Part shown: positions 35,075 through 43,668 of the stretch, in pieces
Layout of the letters: each line of letters opens with the position of its first letter
Numbering within the stretch: position 1 is the stretch's first letter
Assembly: GCF_042693015.1 (NCBI RefSeq)
Contig: NZ_CP170544.1
Location: forward strand, 806,001-870,000
DNA: 64,000 nt
Reading direction: 5' to 3'
Source of the DNA: Sphingomonas_E sp042693015
Lineage (GTDB): Bacteria; Pseudomonadota; Alphaproteobacteria; Sphingomonadales; Sphingomonadaceae
Made by a program: the position numbers and the translations under genes
The notes under the pieces: model-generated
What the model was told of the DNA's origin: nothing
Database searches by the model: none
Seen by the model: only the letters and a program-made list of their open reading frames with translations

Positions 35075-35731
35075 ATGCCCGTCGCGTCGCCGCCAACTGA
35101 TCCCGTGGAAAAGTCCGCTCGCCCGCGTCGCAATCGGCAGGGAGATCTGCAGCGCCGCCAGAAGGAGGCGACGCGGCAGAAGCTGCTCGCGTCCGCACAT
35201 GCCGTCTTCGCAGACAATGGCTACGCCACGACATCGGTCGATATGATCGTCGAGGAAGCCGAGGTCAGCCGCACCTCCTTCTACCGCCATTTCGACGATA
35301 AATATGCCGTGGCGCAGGCGCTGTTTTCGGAACTGATTCCCGAAGTGCAGGATCGTTGGCGGGAACTGCTCGCCATCCCACGGCCGGGGCTGGCCGACGT
35401 CGTCGCCTGGGTCACCGCCTATGTCGATCTGCTCGAGGTGAACCGCGTGCTGATCGGCGTCCTGCGCGAAGTGGATGCGATCGAGGTCCGCGCCCAGCAG
35501 AGGGTGCTCGACTATCATAATGATCTGCTGGCGGTGATGGCCGCGCGGGTGCCGGGGCTCGGCGACGAAGGCGCGGTGCCGCGGGCCCGCGCGCTGCTGT
35601 TGCTGCTCCAGGTCGACCAATTCTCCTACGCGATGAGCATCCGCAACTGGCCGATCGAGCGAGGCGTGATGATCGCGGCGATGGCGGCTCTCATTCATGA
35701 ATTTCTCGTGCTCGCCGAAGGCGGCGGCTGA
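35075..35731 (+). CDS. TetR/AcrR family transcriptional regulator
   Basis: 218 residues; ATG 35075 has AGGAGG 10 bases upstream. The N-terminal helix-turn-helix is at about residues 30-75: A-R-Q-K-L-like start, A-V-F-A-D-N-G-Y-A-T-T-S-V-D-M-I-V-E-E-A-E-V-S-R-T-S-F-Y (in pieces) and Y-R-H-F-D-D-K. The C-terminal ligand domain is helical. It is probably a repressor of the surrounding catabolic genes, sitting first in a tetR-SDR-sulfotransferase-SRPBCC operon and divergent from the VOC operon. The inducer is unknown. Confidence 0.92.
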   Translation: MPVASPPTDPVEKSARPRRNRQGDLQRRQKEATRQKLLASAHAVFADNGYATTSVDMIVEEAEVSRTSFYRHFDDKYAVAQALFSELIPEVQDRWRELLAIPRPGLADVVAWVTAYVDLLEVNRVLIGVLREVDAIEVRAQQRVLDYHNDLLAVMAARVPGLGDEGAVPRARALLLLLQVDQFSYAMSIRNWPIERGVMIAAMAALIHEFLVLAEGGG

Positions 35732-35760
35732 TCGACAAACAGAAGAATTGGGAGAGGCGG

Positions 35761-36618
35761 ATGGCAGGCAGGATCGTGGTCGTCACCGGCGCCAGCCGGG
35801 GGTTGGGCAGGGGTATTGCCCTGGCGCTGGGCCCGCTGGGTGACACGGTTTACGTCACCGGCCGCAGCGATGGCGCCTCGAACTCGACCGCCTGGCCGGG
35901 CACGGTCCAGGCCACCGCCGAAGAGGTGACGGCGCGGGGTGGCAAGGGGATCGCCGTCGGCTGCGATCATCGCGACGACGCACAGACCAAGGCCCTGTTC
36001 GATCGCGTCGAGGCCGAACAGGGCCGGATCGACATCCTGGTGAACAATGCCTTCGGGATGCGTGAGGAGGCGGCCGAGCCCGGTCCCTTTTGGGAACGGC
36101 CGCTCGATGCCTGGGAACAGATGATCGATGTCGGGCTGCGCAGTTCCTATGTCGCGAGCTGGTTTGCGGTGCGGATGATGATCCGCGGCGGCGGCGGGCT
36201 GATCGTCAACACCTCCTCGCCCGGCGGCAACGCCTATCTCCATACGCTGCCTTACGGCATCGGCAAGATCGGGCAGGACAAGCTTGCCTTCGACATGGCG
36301 CACGAGTTGAAGCCCCATCCCGTCACCGTGCTCGCTTTCTGGCACGGGCTGATCCTGACCCAGCGGACGCGCGATCATTATGCGAAGCACCCTGACGTCT
36401 TTGAGACGCTCGGCGGCCCTTCCAAGGCGGAGACGCCCGAATTCGCGGGGCGGCTGATCGATGCAATCTGGCGCGATCCGGATCGGCTTGCGCTTTCGGG
36501 CGGCAGTTACTGGACCGCGGAACTCGCGGCGAAATATGGCGTCGAGGATATTGACGGCAACAAGCCGGAATCGCACCGGGCGCTGTTCGGCGGGCCGATC
36601 TACGACGCGGTGGCCTGA
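35761..36618 (+). CDS. SDR family oxidoreductase (DHRS1-like)
   Basis: 285 residues. T-G-A-S-R-G-L-G near the N-terminus, N-N-A-F-G, S-S-P-G-G-N and catalytic Y-G-I-G-K. Compared with typical SDRs, the loop after the first strand is long (T-G-R-S-D-G-A-S-N-S), as in DHRS1-type proteins. A GGGAGAGGCGG ribosome binding site precedes the start; 2 bp separate it from the sulfotransferase gene. Substrate unknown. Confidence 0.9.
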   Translation: MAGRIVVVTGASRGLGRGIALALGPLGDTVYVTGRSDGASNSTAWPGTVQATAEEVTARGGKGIAVGCDHRDDAQTKALFDRVEAEQGRIDILVNNAFGMREEAAEPGPFWERPLDAWEQMIDVGLRSSYVASWFAVRMMIRGGGGLIVNTSSPGGNAYLHTLPYGIGKIGQDKLAFDMAHELKPHPVTVLAFWHGLILTQRTRDHYAKHPDVFETLGGPSKAETPEFAGRLIDAIWRDPDRLALSGGSYWTAELAAKYGVEDIDGNKPESHRALFGGPIYDAVA

Positions 36619-36620
36619 CG

Positions 36621-37805
36621 ATGGAACGCCTGCCCACAGCCGACGCGCTGATCGCCGCCGCCCGTGATCGCACTGGCCTCCACGCGCTTGGTGACACATG
36701 GTTTCTCGAACCGCTTCACCACTTGCTCGCCGGGCTGGATGATGAGGCGAAGCTGAGCCCGTCCGGGCGCGAGGCGCTGGCCGGCCAATTGGTCGGTGCG
36801 CTCTCCAACCGGCTCCAGCTTCGGGAATTGATCCGGCGCCATCCCGAGATCGAGGATGAGAAGGTCGATGTCGCGGCCTTCATCGTCGGTCTGCCGCGCA
36901 CCGGCAGCACGCTACTTCATCGGTTGCTGGGCACCATGCCGCCTTTCACCGGGATTTTGTGGTGGGAACTGCAATATCCCTTCCCCCATCCCGATGGCCG
37001 AGATGGCGGCCGCACGGGTCGTCGCGCTGCCGCCAATGAGATCATGCAGGCATGGCTGCGCGGTGCGCCGGAGCTGACCTCCATCACGCCCATCGAACTC
37101 GATCAGCCCGATGAGGAACTGCTGCTGATGGATCAATCCTTCCTCTTCTCGGGCTGGGAGGGGATGCATTATCTGCCCGGCTTCTCCGCTTATGTGGAAG
37201 CGGCCGACAAGACACCATCCTATCGGGAACTCGTGACGGCGCTCAAATGTCTGCAATGGCAGGCGGCCGAGCGACGCGGCAAACGCTGGATCCTGAAATC
37301 GCCGGGCCATCTGAGCGCGCTCCGCGAGGTGACGACGCTCTTTCCAGAGGCGCGGATCATCATGCAGCATCGGGATCCCGTGGAGACGCTGCCCTCATAC
37401 TGCAGCATGGAGACGACGCTGTACGGCATCGCCTCCGATCGCGTCGATCCTGTCGCGATCGGCGCGCACTGGTATGCCAAGCTGCGGCGATTGCTGGAAA
37501 GTTATATCCGGCATCGCGACGCCATCGGTGAACAGCGTTTCATCGACATTCAGTATCGCGAACTCACCCGCGACATGGATGGGCAGGTGCGTCGCATCAT
37601 GACGCATCTCGGCGAGGTGATGACGCCCGAGGTTGAAGCGGCTCTTGCGGATGTCGTGGCCGACAATGCCCGCGACAAGCGACCGCCCCATCAGTATCGC
37701 GCCGACCGCTTCGGCTTCACCCGCACCGATATCGAGCGCGATTTCGCTTTCTACCGCGAGCGCTTCGGCTTCGCGGCGCAGCCGGTTTCTGGAGCCGCAG
37801 CATGA
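36621..37805 (+). CDS. Sulfotransferase family protein
   Basis: 394 residues. The 5'-phosphosulfate-binding loop reads F-I-V-G-L-P-R-T-G-S-T-L-L-H near residue 92, and a later W-I-L-K-S-P-G-H-L followed by H-R-D-P-V-E-T-L-P-S matches the 3'-phosphate-binding segment of PAPS-dependent sulfotransferases (Sulfotransferase_3 type). It may transfer sulfate to a hydroxylated substrate; some family members are of unknown acceptor. Overlaps the SRPBCC gene by ATGA. Confidence 0.88.
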   Translation: MERLPTADALIAAARDRTGLHALGDTWFLEPLHHLLAGLDDEAKLSPSGREALAGQLVGALSNRLQLRELIRRHPEIEDEKVDVAAFIVGLPRTGSTLLHRLLGTMPPFTGILWWELQYPFPHPDGRDGGRTGRRAAANEIMQAWLRGAPELTSITPIELDQPDEELLLMDQSFLFSGWEGMHYLPGFSAYVEAADKTPSYRELVTALKCLQWQAAERRGKRWILKSPGHLSALREVTTLFPEARIIMQHRDPVETLPSYCSMETTLYGIASDRVDPVAIGAHWYAKLRRLLESYIRHRDAIGEQRFIDIQYRELTRDMDGQVRRIMTHLGEVMTPEVEAALADVVADNARDKRPPHQYRADRFGFTRTDIERDFAFYRERFGFAAQPVSGAAA

Positions 37806-38251
37806 GCGACATGGACCCCTTCATCCAGTCCATCACGGTTGAGATCGACGCGCCGGCCGATTTCGTCTGGGACGTGCTGACGGACGTCCCACGTTATCCC
37901 GAATGGAATCCGTTCACCCGCAAGGTCGTCACGGATTTCGCCATTGGTGGCGCGGTGCGATTGACCGTGCCCGATTCCAACGGATCGGACGAACTGTTCG
38001 AGTTTGACGAATATCTGAGGACGTTCGAGCCGCCGAAGCTGCTGGCCTGGGGCATTCCCGATTATGCCCTGCGCGAACAGATCGTCACGCCACTTGGCCC
38101 TGATCGCTGCGCCTACCACAGCACCGACCGCTGGTTCGGCGATGGCGTCGCCGACTATGTGAACCATGGCGATTATGTGCAGCGTGGTTTCGATTCCGTG
38201 GCGCTGGCCCTGAAGGCGCGGGTGGAGGTGCTGCGCGCCACGACAGGCTGA
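37802..38251 (+). CDS. SRPBCC (START/Bet v1-like) domain protein
   Basis: 149 residues overlapping the sulfotransferase by 4 bp. Pattern I-T-V-E-I-D-A-P-A-D-F-V-W-D-V-L-T-D and Y-P-E-W-N-P-F is the classic polyketide-cyclase/SRPBCC start, a fold with a deep hydrophobic ligand pocket. It ends the tetR operon. The cargo may be the cluster's hydrophobic substrate, but nothing fixes this. Confidence 0.85.
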   Translation: MSDMDPFIQSITVEIDAPADFVWDVLTDVPRYPEWNPFTRKVVTDFAIGGAVRLTVPDSNGSDELFEFDEYLRTFEPPKLLAWGIPDYALREQIVTPLGPDRCAYHSTDRWFGDGVADYVNHGDYVQRGFDSVALALKARVEVLRATTG

Positions 38252-38279
38252 CCCTCCCTCCTCTTGCGAGGAAGGAGGG
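38252..38279. terminator. Bidirectional hairpin between SRPBCC and TonB receptor genes
   Basis: Stem 38252-38263 with 38268-38279, twelve base pairs with one mismatch and a TTGC loop, placed exactly between two convergent stops. It lacks a T-tract but its position supports termination for both strands. Confidence 0.55.
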
Positions 38280-38287
38280 GAAATCGC

Positions 38288-40612
38288 TTAGAACCGATAG
38301 GTCATGTCGAAGCCATAGGTGCGCGGCGGGTTGTAATAGCCGACGGCCAGGCCGCCGAAGCTATCGCCGAAATCGATCGACCAGGTGCGGTGGAAGGTGT
38401 TGAACAGGTTGCGCGCCCACAACCCCATCTCGATCGTGCCGCTGCCCGCAGGGATGTTGGTCAGCCGCAGGTTGGCGTCGACGATATTCTGCGCGTCATT
38501 GGCGAAGAACGGGCTGATGGTGGGCGTGTTATAATTGTAATCCTGGTGGGTGTAATCGACCACCAGATGCAACTCGCCGTATCGATCGCTCTGGAAGAAG
38601 CGGATGTCACCACTCGCGCTGCCTGTGAGCTTCGGTGTCGAGGGCAGGACCCGATCGTCCTTCACGTCGACGCCATTTTCGATGAAGCTGTTATATTTGC
38701 CGTCGAGGGTGCCGATCGAACCCGACAGGCGCAGCCAGTCCACGGGCAGGGCCTGAACCTCGACCTCCAGGCCATGGATGTCCGCGCTGCCGGCGTTGCG
38801 GATCGCGGTCGCCGCGGTTCCGGCCTGGAAGCCGGTAAACACCAACAGTTGCATGCGGCGATGCTGGTTCCAGAAATAGTCCGCATTGATGGACAGCCGC
38901 CCGTCGAAGAAGCGGCCCTTCAGACCGATCTCATAGGAATAGAGCTTCTCCGACTTGAACGGCGTCACGGTATCCTGAAGCGTCGTCGCATCTCCGGAGA
39001 AGCCACCGCTCCGATACCCTTGCGCATATTTGGCATAGACGTTCAGATCGTCGCTGACGTCATATTTGGCGATGATCGTGGGGGTGACGCCCTTGAAGCG
39101 CGACGACGCTTTGGTCTCGGGAATGGCGGGCGGGCCCACCGGATTGCCGGTCGCGGAATCGACCGTGGCGAGATAGCGCTTGGTGCCCTTCTTCTCCCAA
39201 CTGAAGCGGATGCCACCTGTCAGCGTTAGCTTGTCGTCAAGAATGGGCGGCACCCAATCCACCTGGCTGTAGACGGCATAGGCCGTCGATGACGTGCTGT
39301 AGCGCGAGTCCGTGTAGAAGGCGTCGCCGAAGAATTGTTGCGGGTTCTCGCTGGGGCCGCCATCGTCGAAGAAGAACAGACCGGCCGTATAGTTCAGCCG
39401 ATCGCCGATCTTGCCGATGGCCTGCAGTTCCTGCGAAAAAGCATGATAGTCGAAGGTCTGGATGATCGACGCGATCGGATAGGGCGATCCGTCGAGGTCC
39501 ATCGACGCCGTCCAGTCCATTTCGCGATAGGCGGTAATCGACTTCAGCGTGACGTTCTCGAGGTCGAGCGTTGCCGTGAGGCTGTGGCCCGACACCTTCA
39601 CGCGCTCGTACAGATCCTCATTATTGACCGATCCGTTCGAAAAGCCGCGGCCGGAACGCTTGAGCCCGAGCACGAAATCATCCAGCGGAATGCCGGCATA
39701 GATGGGCGAATTCTGGTCGAATATGCTGCCCTGATCGACATTCAGGAGCTGAGAGAAGCGCGGCACAGCGCGCGTGCGGCTATAGTCGAAAGCATAATCC
39801 ATCGTGAAGTTGGTGGTGGGCTGGTAACGGACGGCGATCCGTCCCGCCTTGTCGTTTGTGGCGTCCAGCCGATCATTGGTGGTGGCGCGCGCCGGGATGA
39901 CGCTGGGCGCGTCGGACGGCGTCGCGGCATTCTGGATATAGCCTTCGTGCCGGTCGATCAGCCCCGACAGCTTGACGCTGAAATCACCGAAGCGCGGCAG
40001 ATCGAGACTGACGCGCAGGCTGCGCTGCTCGAAATTGCCAAAGCCCGCCTTCACATAGCCGCCCCATTCGCCGGTCGGCTTCTTGGTCACGATGTTGAAG
40101 GCGCCGGACAGGGCATTTCGGCCGAACAGCGTGCCTTGCGGCCCGCGCAGCACCTCCACGCTTTCCAGGTCGGCAATGGCGAAGAGCTGGCCATTGGACT
40201 TGCCGATATAGACGCCGTCAACATACATGCCTGACGGCGGCTCGTTGTAGGGCACCGGATTGGGCGAGTAGCCGCCACGGATCGAGATGACCGTCGAGGC
40301 GACGTAGCCGCCGCCGGTGGTGAATTTGGTGTTGGGCGCCAGGCCTTCGAGATCGACGAGCGTGGTGACGTTGCGGGTTTCGAGCGCACCAGCATCGAAT
40401 GCGGTGATCGCGACAGGCACATCCTGCAGACGCTGCTCACGCCGCTGCGCTGTGACGACGATATCGGTAAGGCCACCACTTTCGGATGCCGTCTCCGCGC
40501 CGGACGGCGGGGCGTCCTGTGCCAAAGAATGCGTGGAAAGCGCCGTCGTCGACAATCCCGCCATCAGAATATTGCGGCCTAAACCGCGCAAGCCAAAGCA
40601 ACTGCCCTTCAT
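38288..40612 (-). CDS. TonB-dependent receptor
   Basis: 774 residues from ATG 40612 (GGGGAGGA upstream). Signal peptide ends near S-L-A-Q. TonB box-like D-I-V-V-T-A-Q-R-R-E-Q, plug V-E-V-L-R-G-P-Q-G-T-L-F-G-R-N-A-L-S-G-A-F-N, and the terminal F-D-M-T-Y-R-F barrel signal. The subtype is the sphingomonad family often placed beside aromatic, terpene or steroid catabolic genes. It is flanked by the SRPBCC gene and the Rieske oxygenase gene (66 bp away, same strand), so it may import the substrate of the cluster. Confidence 0.93.
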   Translation of the reverse strand: MKGSCFGLRGLGRNILMAGLSTTALSTHSLAQDAPPSGAETASESGGLTDIVVTAQRREQRLQDVPVAITAFDAGALETRNVTTLVDLEGLAPNTKFTTGGGYVASTVISIRGGYSPNPVPYNEPPSGMYVDGVYIGKSNGQLFAIADLESVEVLRGPQGTLFGRNALSGAFNIVTKKPTGEWGGYVKAGFGNFEQRSLRVSLDLPRFGDFSVKLSGLIDRHEGYIQNAATPSDAPSVIPARATTNDRLDATNDKAGRIAVRYQPTTNFTMDYAFDYSRTRAVPRFSQLLNVDQGSIFDQNSPIYAGIPLDDFVLGLKRSGRGFSNGSVNNEDLYERVKVSGHSLTATLDLENVTLKSITAYREMDWTASMDLDGSPYPIASIIQTFDYHAFSQELQAIGKIGDRLNYTAGLFFFDDGGPSENPQQFFGDAFYTDSRYSTSSTAYAVYSQVDWVPPILDDKLTLTGGIRFSWEKKGTKRYLATVDSATGNPVGPPAIPETKASSRFKGVTPTIIAKYDVSDDLNVYAKYAQGYRSGGFSGDATTLQDTVTPFKSEKLYSYEIGLKGRFFDGRLSINADYFWNQHRRMQLLVFTGFQAGTAATAIRNAGSADIHGLEVEVQALPVDWLRLSGSIGTLDGKYNSFIENGVDVKDDRVLPSTPKLTGSASGDIRFFQSDRYGELHLVVDYTHQDYNYNTPTISPFFANDAQNIVDANLRLTNIPAGSGTIEMGLWARNLFNTFHRTWSIDFGDSFGGLAVGYYNPPRTYGFDMTYRF

Positions 40613-40677
40613 CGCCAAAATCCTCCCCGGTTGAAGCGGTCGCGCGTCTTCGGCCCCGATCCGCCATAAGGTTCATG

Positions 40678-41679
40678 TCATTGCGTGATTTCCGAAGTTT
40701 CCGCCCGCGCGCGCGGCTTCAGGAACTGCGTGTACCAGCGGCGTGCATCCAGGATCGGCCCGTCGTCGCGGCACAGCGCCGGCCGCTCGGACAGCGATTT
40801 ATTCTCCCAGATGTCGACGTCCTGATAAGCGGAGACCTGGCCGGCGGCGGCATATTCCCGCGCGATCTCCTGGAATTCGGGCGTGACGCCATCGTCCGAA
40901 CGGATCATCAGGCCGTACCAGACGGCGACATGGCTCTGGTCGATCGGAGTATGCGCGAGCAGCATCCAGGATCGGTAACGCCCCTCGATACTGGTCAGCA
41001 GATAAGACGGGCCGTGATAGGTCGCGACCGTCTTCATTTCCCCACCGGGAATGTCGGTCAGCGTCTCATGACTGGCGAACTGCGTCTGGATCGCCCGGTG
41101 GCCGTCGAATTCGACCTCGAAGACTCGCGGCCAGGATTGGTGGACCGGCCCCAGATGGGCGCTGTCGGCGATATTGTCGACGATCTCCAGCGGCACGGTG
41201 CGGATGTCGCGCCGGACGATCGCCCAGGGTACCCATTGCTGGTCGTAATAATCGTCCAGATCGGGGATTTCATAATCGGGCGCGCCGTGCTCCGGATCGA
41301 ACCACAGCAATACCAGACCGTTCTGCTCGCGCACGGGATACGAATGGACCTTCGCCTGGGGCGGGATCAGCTTGGAATAAGGGATATGGCTGCAGCGTCC
41401 GTCGGGCCCGAAGCGCCAATGGTGGAAGGGGCAACGTACCTCGCCCTCTTCCACCACTCCCCCTATTGCGAGGCTTGCGCCCATGTGGGGGCAAACCGAA
41501 TCCAATATAGCAACGTCCCCGTCCGCCCCCCGGAAGGCCACAAGCGTGCGTCCGAAAAAGGGCAGGGCGACGGCTTCACTAGCAGGAATGCTCTCGGGCG
41601 TTGCCACCACGAACCAGCCGCGCGGATAGTCAAAAACTCTGCCAGAAGCCCAATCAGGAACCGCATCGTGCTGATTCAT
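40678..41679 (-). CDS. Rieske non-heme iron oxygenase, alpha subunit (KshA-like)
   Basis: 333 residues from ATG 41679; further upstream Met codons would run through the operator region. Rieske ligands C-P-H near residue 63 and C-P-F-H near 83 are followed by a catalytic mononuclear iron site N-I-A-D-S-A-H-L-G-P-V-H, i.e. D-x2-H-x4-H. The layout resembles single-component oxygenases such as 3-ketosteroid 9-alpha-hydroxylase or VanA. It needs an electron-donor reductase, not seen next to it; the Rieske ferredoxin at 3.5 kb is a distant possibility. Two operator-like palindromes lie within 75 bp upstream. Confidence 0.9.
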   Translation of the reverse strand: MNQHDAVPDWASGRVFDYPRGWFVVATPESIPASEAVALPFFGRTLVAFRGADGDVAILDSVCPHMGASLAIGGVVEEGEVRCPFHHWRFGPDGRCSHIPYSKLIPPQAKVHSYPVREQNGLVLLWFDPEHGAPDYEIPDLDDYYDQQWVPWAIVRRDIRTVPLEIVDNIADSAHLGPVHQSWPRVFEVEFDGHRAIQTQFASHETLTDIPGGEMKTVATYHGPSYLLTSIEGRYRSWMLLAHTPIDQSHVAVWYGLMIRSDDGVTPEFQEIAREYAAAGQVSAYQDVDIWENKSLSERPALCRDDGPILDARRWYTQFLKPRARAETSEITQ

Positions 41680-41714
41680 AACCCGTCCGTAGCCACCGCA
41701 ATTAATATGGTTCA

Positions 41715-41754
41715 ATATGATGTTACATATTAAACCATCATGATGCAACATCAT
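41715..41754. promoter_or_regulatory. Two TetR-type operator candidates upstream of the Rieske oxygenase
   Basis: ATATGATGTTACATAT at 41715-41730 contains the exact reverse complement of ATATGTAACATCATA found beside tetR at 34952-34966. A second palindrome, ATGATG-N3-CATCAT, lies at 41740-41754. The first ends 36 bp upstream of the start codon, where a repressor would block transcription. Confidence 0.65.
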
Positions 41755-41936
41755 GTGAATTGCCAACCGTCGTAGTGATCGGAAGTGGCGGGTGGCTGCG
41801 AGTGATGCCGTCGCGAGTGGTAAAGGAAGATCGATTTCGTGCGGTGACGTCATCATCATGACCGAAGCCGAAGACGGCGTTCCGAGGCCGGCTCTATCAC
41901 GGTAAATGCGACGCTATGTGCGCGCGAAGCGCCGCG

Positions 41937-43667
41937 TCAGCCGATGATCGTGTCGAACCGGAGCCCCGCCGACGACAAGGAACCGGCCGGCCGGGTCCGG
42001 TTGGCCGCCCATATGTGGAGCGAGCCATCGATCCAGCGTGCCGCCTGATAGTGGCGTTGCACCACGAGGCCGTCGTCGGGCACTTCTTCCTCTGGGATCA
42101 ACAGCGCGCCGTCGCTGCCGCCGACCAGCATTGCGGTCATGCTGCCGACGAGGTGGCCGCCGCCGGCTTGGTCACTGATCGAGCCGCGGGCGAGCATGAC
42201 CTGTGCGGCGGGTCCGGTCCGAACCGGAAGTAGGGGAATCCAATGCGGCGGTGGCCGATTGAAAAGCTTGTATTGGGGCAGCGCTTGCGGATCGCCGCGC
42301 GAATCGGGCGGCCGCGTGTCTGAAAGCGGGATGCCCACCTGCAATGGCGTTTCCAGAATCTGCTCGATGGCCCAGGCGATGTTGGCCTGCTCATCGCGGG
42401 CAAGGGTGATCTGCTCGACCACGGGCCCGATCAGTGACTGGTCGAGACGCGGCGCAAGATACAACAGGTTGCTGATCGGCACCCCTTCGGCCTCATCGCC
42501 GTCGACGGGCATCGCGTGACGGAAAAGCCCCCAGCGGCTCGAACCATTGGCGCCAGCGGGTTTCAGCAGCGTCGCTGTGCCGAACGTGTCGATGATTGTC
42601 AGCGACCTCGCTTCGACCAGCCGGCCGACCGGCAGATCGACGCCGATCACGAACCAGTCATTGCCGAAACCGCCCAGCGTCTCGACGAGCAGCACCTGCG
42701 CCAGATCCGTACTCGCAGGTTTGATGGCGGCGATGTTGAGGCGCCCGTCCTCGAACTCCCAGAAACGCGGGGCTGGGAGGCCGGGGGCCGTTACCGGAAC
42801 CGGGACGACGGTTCGGGTGACCATCGCCCCTGCTTCGGCAGCGCCGGTCCCGAGGTTCACTGCACCGTTCACGTCGAATTCGTACCAGTCGATGGCGTCG
42901 TGATCGTAGCGGGGCGCAGTCAGCGTGGTCTCGCCGAATGTGTCGGCCGAGCGGCGACCAGCCATGGAGGCGGTATATTCGAATCTCGCCGGCTGCCAGC
43001 ATGTGGCTTCGGGATCGGCATAGTCGAACAGTGTCTCCAGCCAGACCAACCACGCCGCGGCTGCGCGTGCCACTTCGGCGACGTCCGTCGGGTCGATGGT
43101 GCGGTCGAGCCGGGGCACGTCACGGCCGGCAAGTTCGGCAAGCAGGCGGCGACCGTCGATGCTGCGACCCGAATGCAGCCTGGCATAAGCAGCGGTGGCG
43201 GGGTCGAGCGTCGCCAGTTGCGCGTCGGGCAGGGGTTCAAGGGCGTAGCGCGCCCGGAAATCGGCGCGATAGTCCTGCGCTGTCTTTTGCCGCGCGAGGA
43301 GTGCAAGGAAGTGGCGGCCTGCATCGATTGCCAGACGCAGGCCGGCAGGACCGTCGGTCGCGGGTTCCAAGGGCACGGTGACGCGCTCGATGACCGACTC
43401 CAGCGGTGCGCTGTCTGTCGCAAAGCGCAGTGCGCCCAGCATCGTGTTGGGCGGTATGGGCCCGGCAACAAAGCGCGTCGGCGGCGCTGCGACACCGCGC
43501 CAGCGGGCGACGATCGGATTGCCGCCGTCGTGACCCGCAAACTCGCCGACCTGCCATTGCCGGGCCAGCATCCACAGCGGATCGTACACCTGCGCCGATG
43601 CCCCGACTTCCAGACCACCGGAGCGGGATTGTGGTTCGAGGCGGGAAAATGTGGTGATCGACGCCAT
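41937..43667 (-). CDS. Uncharacterised 576-residue protein of the five-gene operon
   Basis: 576 residues, with GGAGGATAGG right before the ATG and one base after the stop of the 1394-residue gene. It begins M-A-S-I-T-T-F-S-R-L-E-P and then D-P-L-W-M-L-A-R-Q-W-Q-V-G-E-F-A-G-H-D-G-G, a stretch I recall from large unannotated proteins in other bacteria. It is mixed alpha/beta with no signal peptide or membrane segment. W-x-L-A-R-Q-W-Q and R-W-G-L-F-R-H are good search motifs. Function unknown. It ends the operon that starts with the PhoD-like phosphatase. Confidence 0.9.
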   Translation of the reverse strand: MASITTFSRLEPQSRSGGLEVGASAQVYDPLWMLARQWQVGEFAGHDGGNPIVARWRGVAAPPTRFVAGPIPPNTMLGALRFATDSAPLESVIERVTVPLEPATDGPAGLRLAIDAGRHFLALLARQKTAQDYRADFRARYALEPLPDAQLATLDPATAAYARLHSGRSIDGRRLLAELAGRDVPRLDRTIDPTDVAEVARAAAAWLVWLETLFDYADPEATCWQPARFEYTASMAGRRSADTFGETTLTAPRYDHDAIDWYEFDVNGAVNLGTGAAEAGAMVTRTVVPVPVTAPGLPAPRFWEFEDGRLNIAAIKPASTDLAQVLLVETLGGFGNDWFVIGVDLPVGRLVEARSLTIIDTFGTATLLKPAGANGSSRWGLFRHAMPVDGDEAEGVPISNLLYLAPRLDQSLIGPVVEQITLARDEQANIAWAIEQILETPLQVGIPLSDTRPPDSRGDPQALPQYKLFNRPPPHWIPLLPVRTGPAAQVMLARGSISDQAGGGHLVGSMTAMLVGGSDGALLIPEEEVPDDGLVVQRHYQAARWIDGSLHIWAANRTRPAGSLSSAGLRFDTIIG

Positions 43668-43668
43668 C

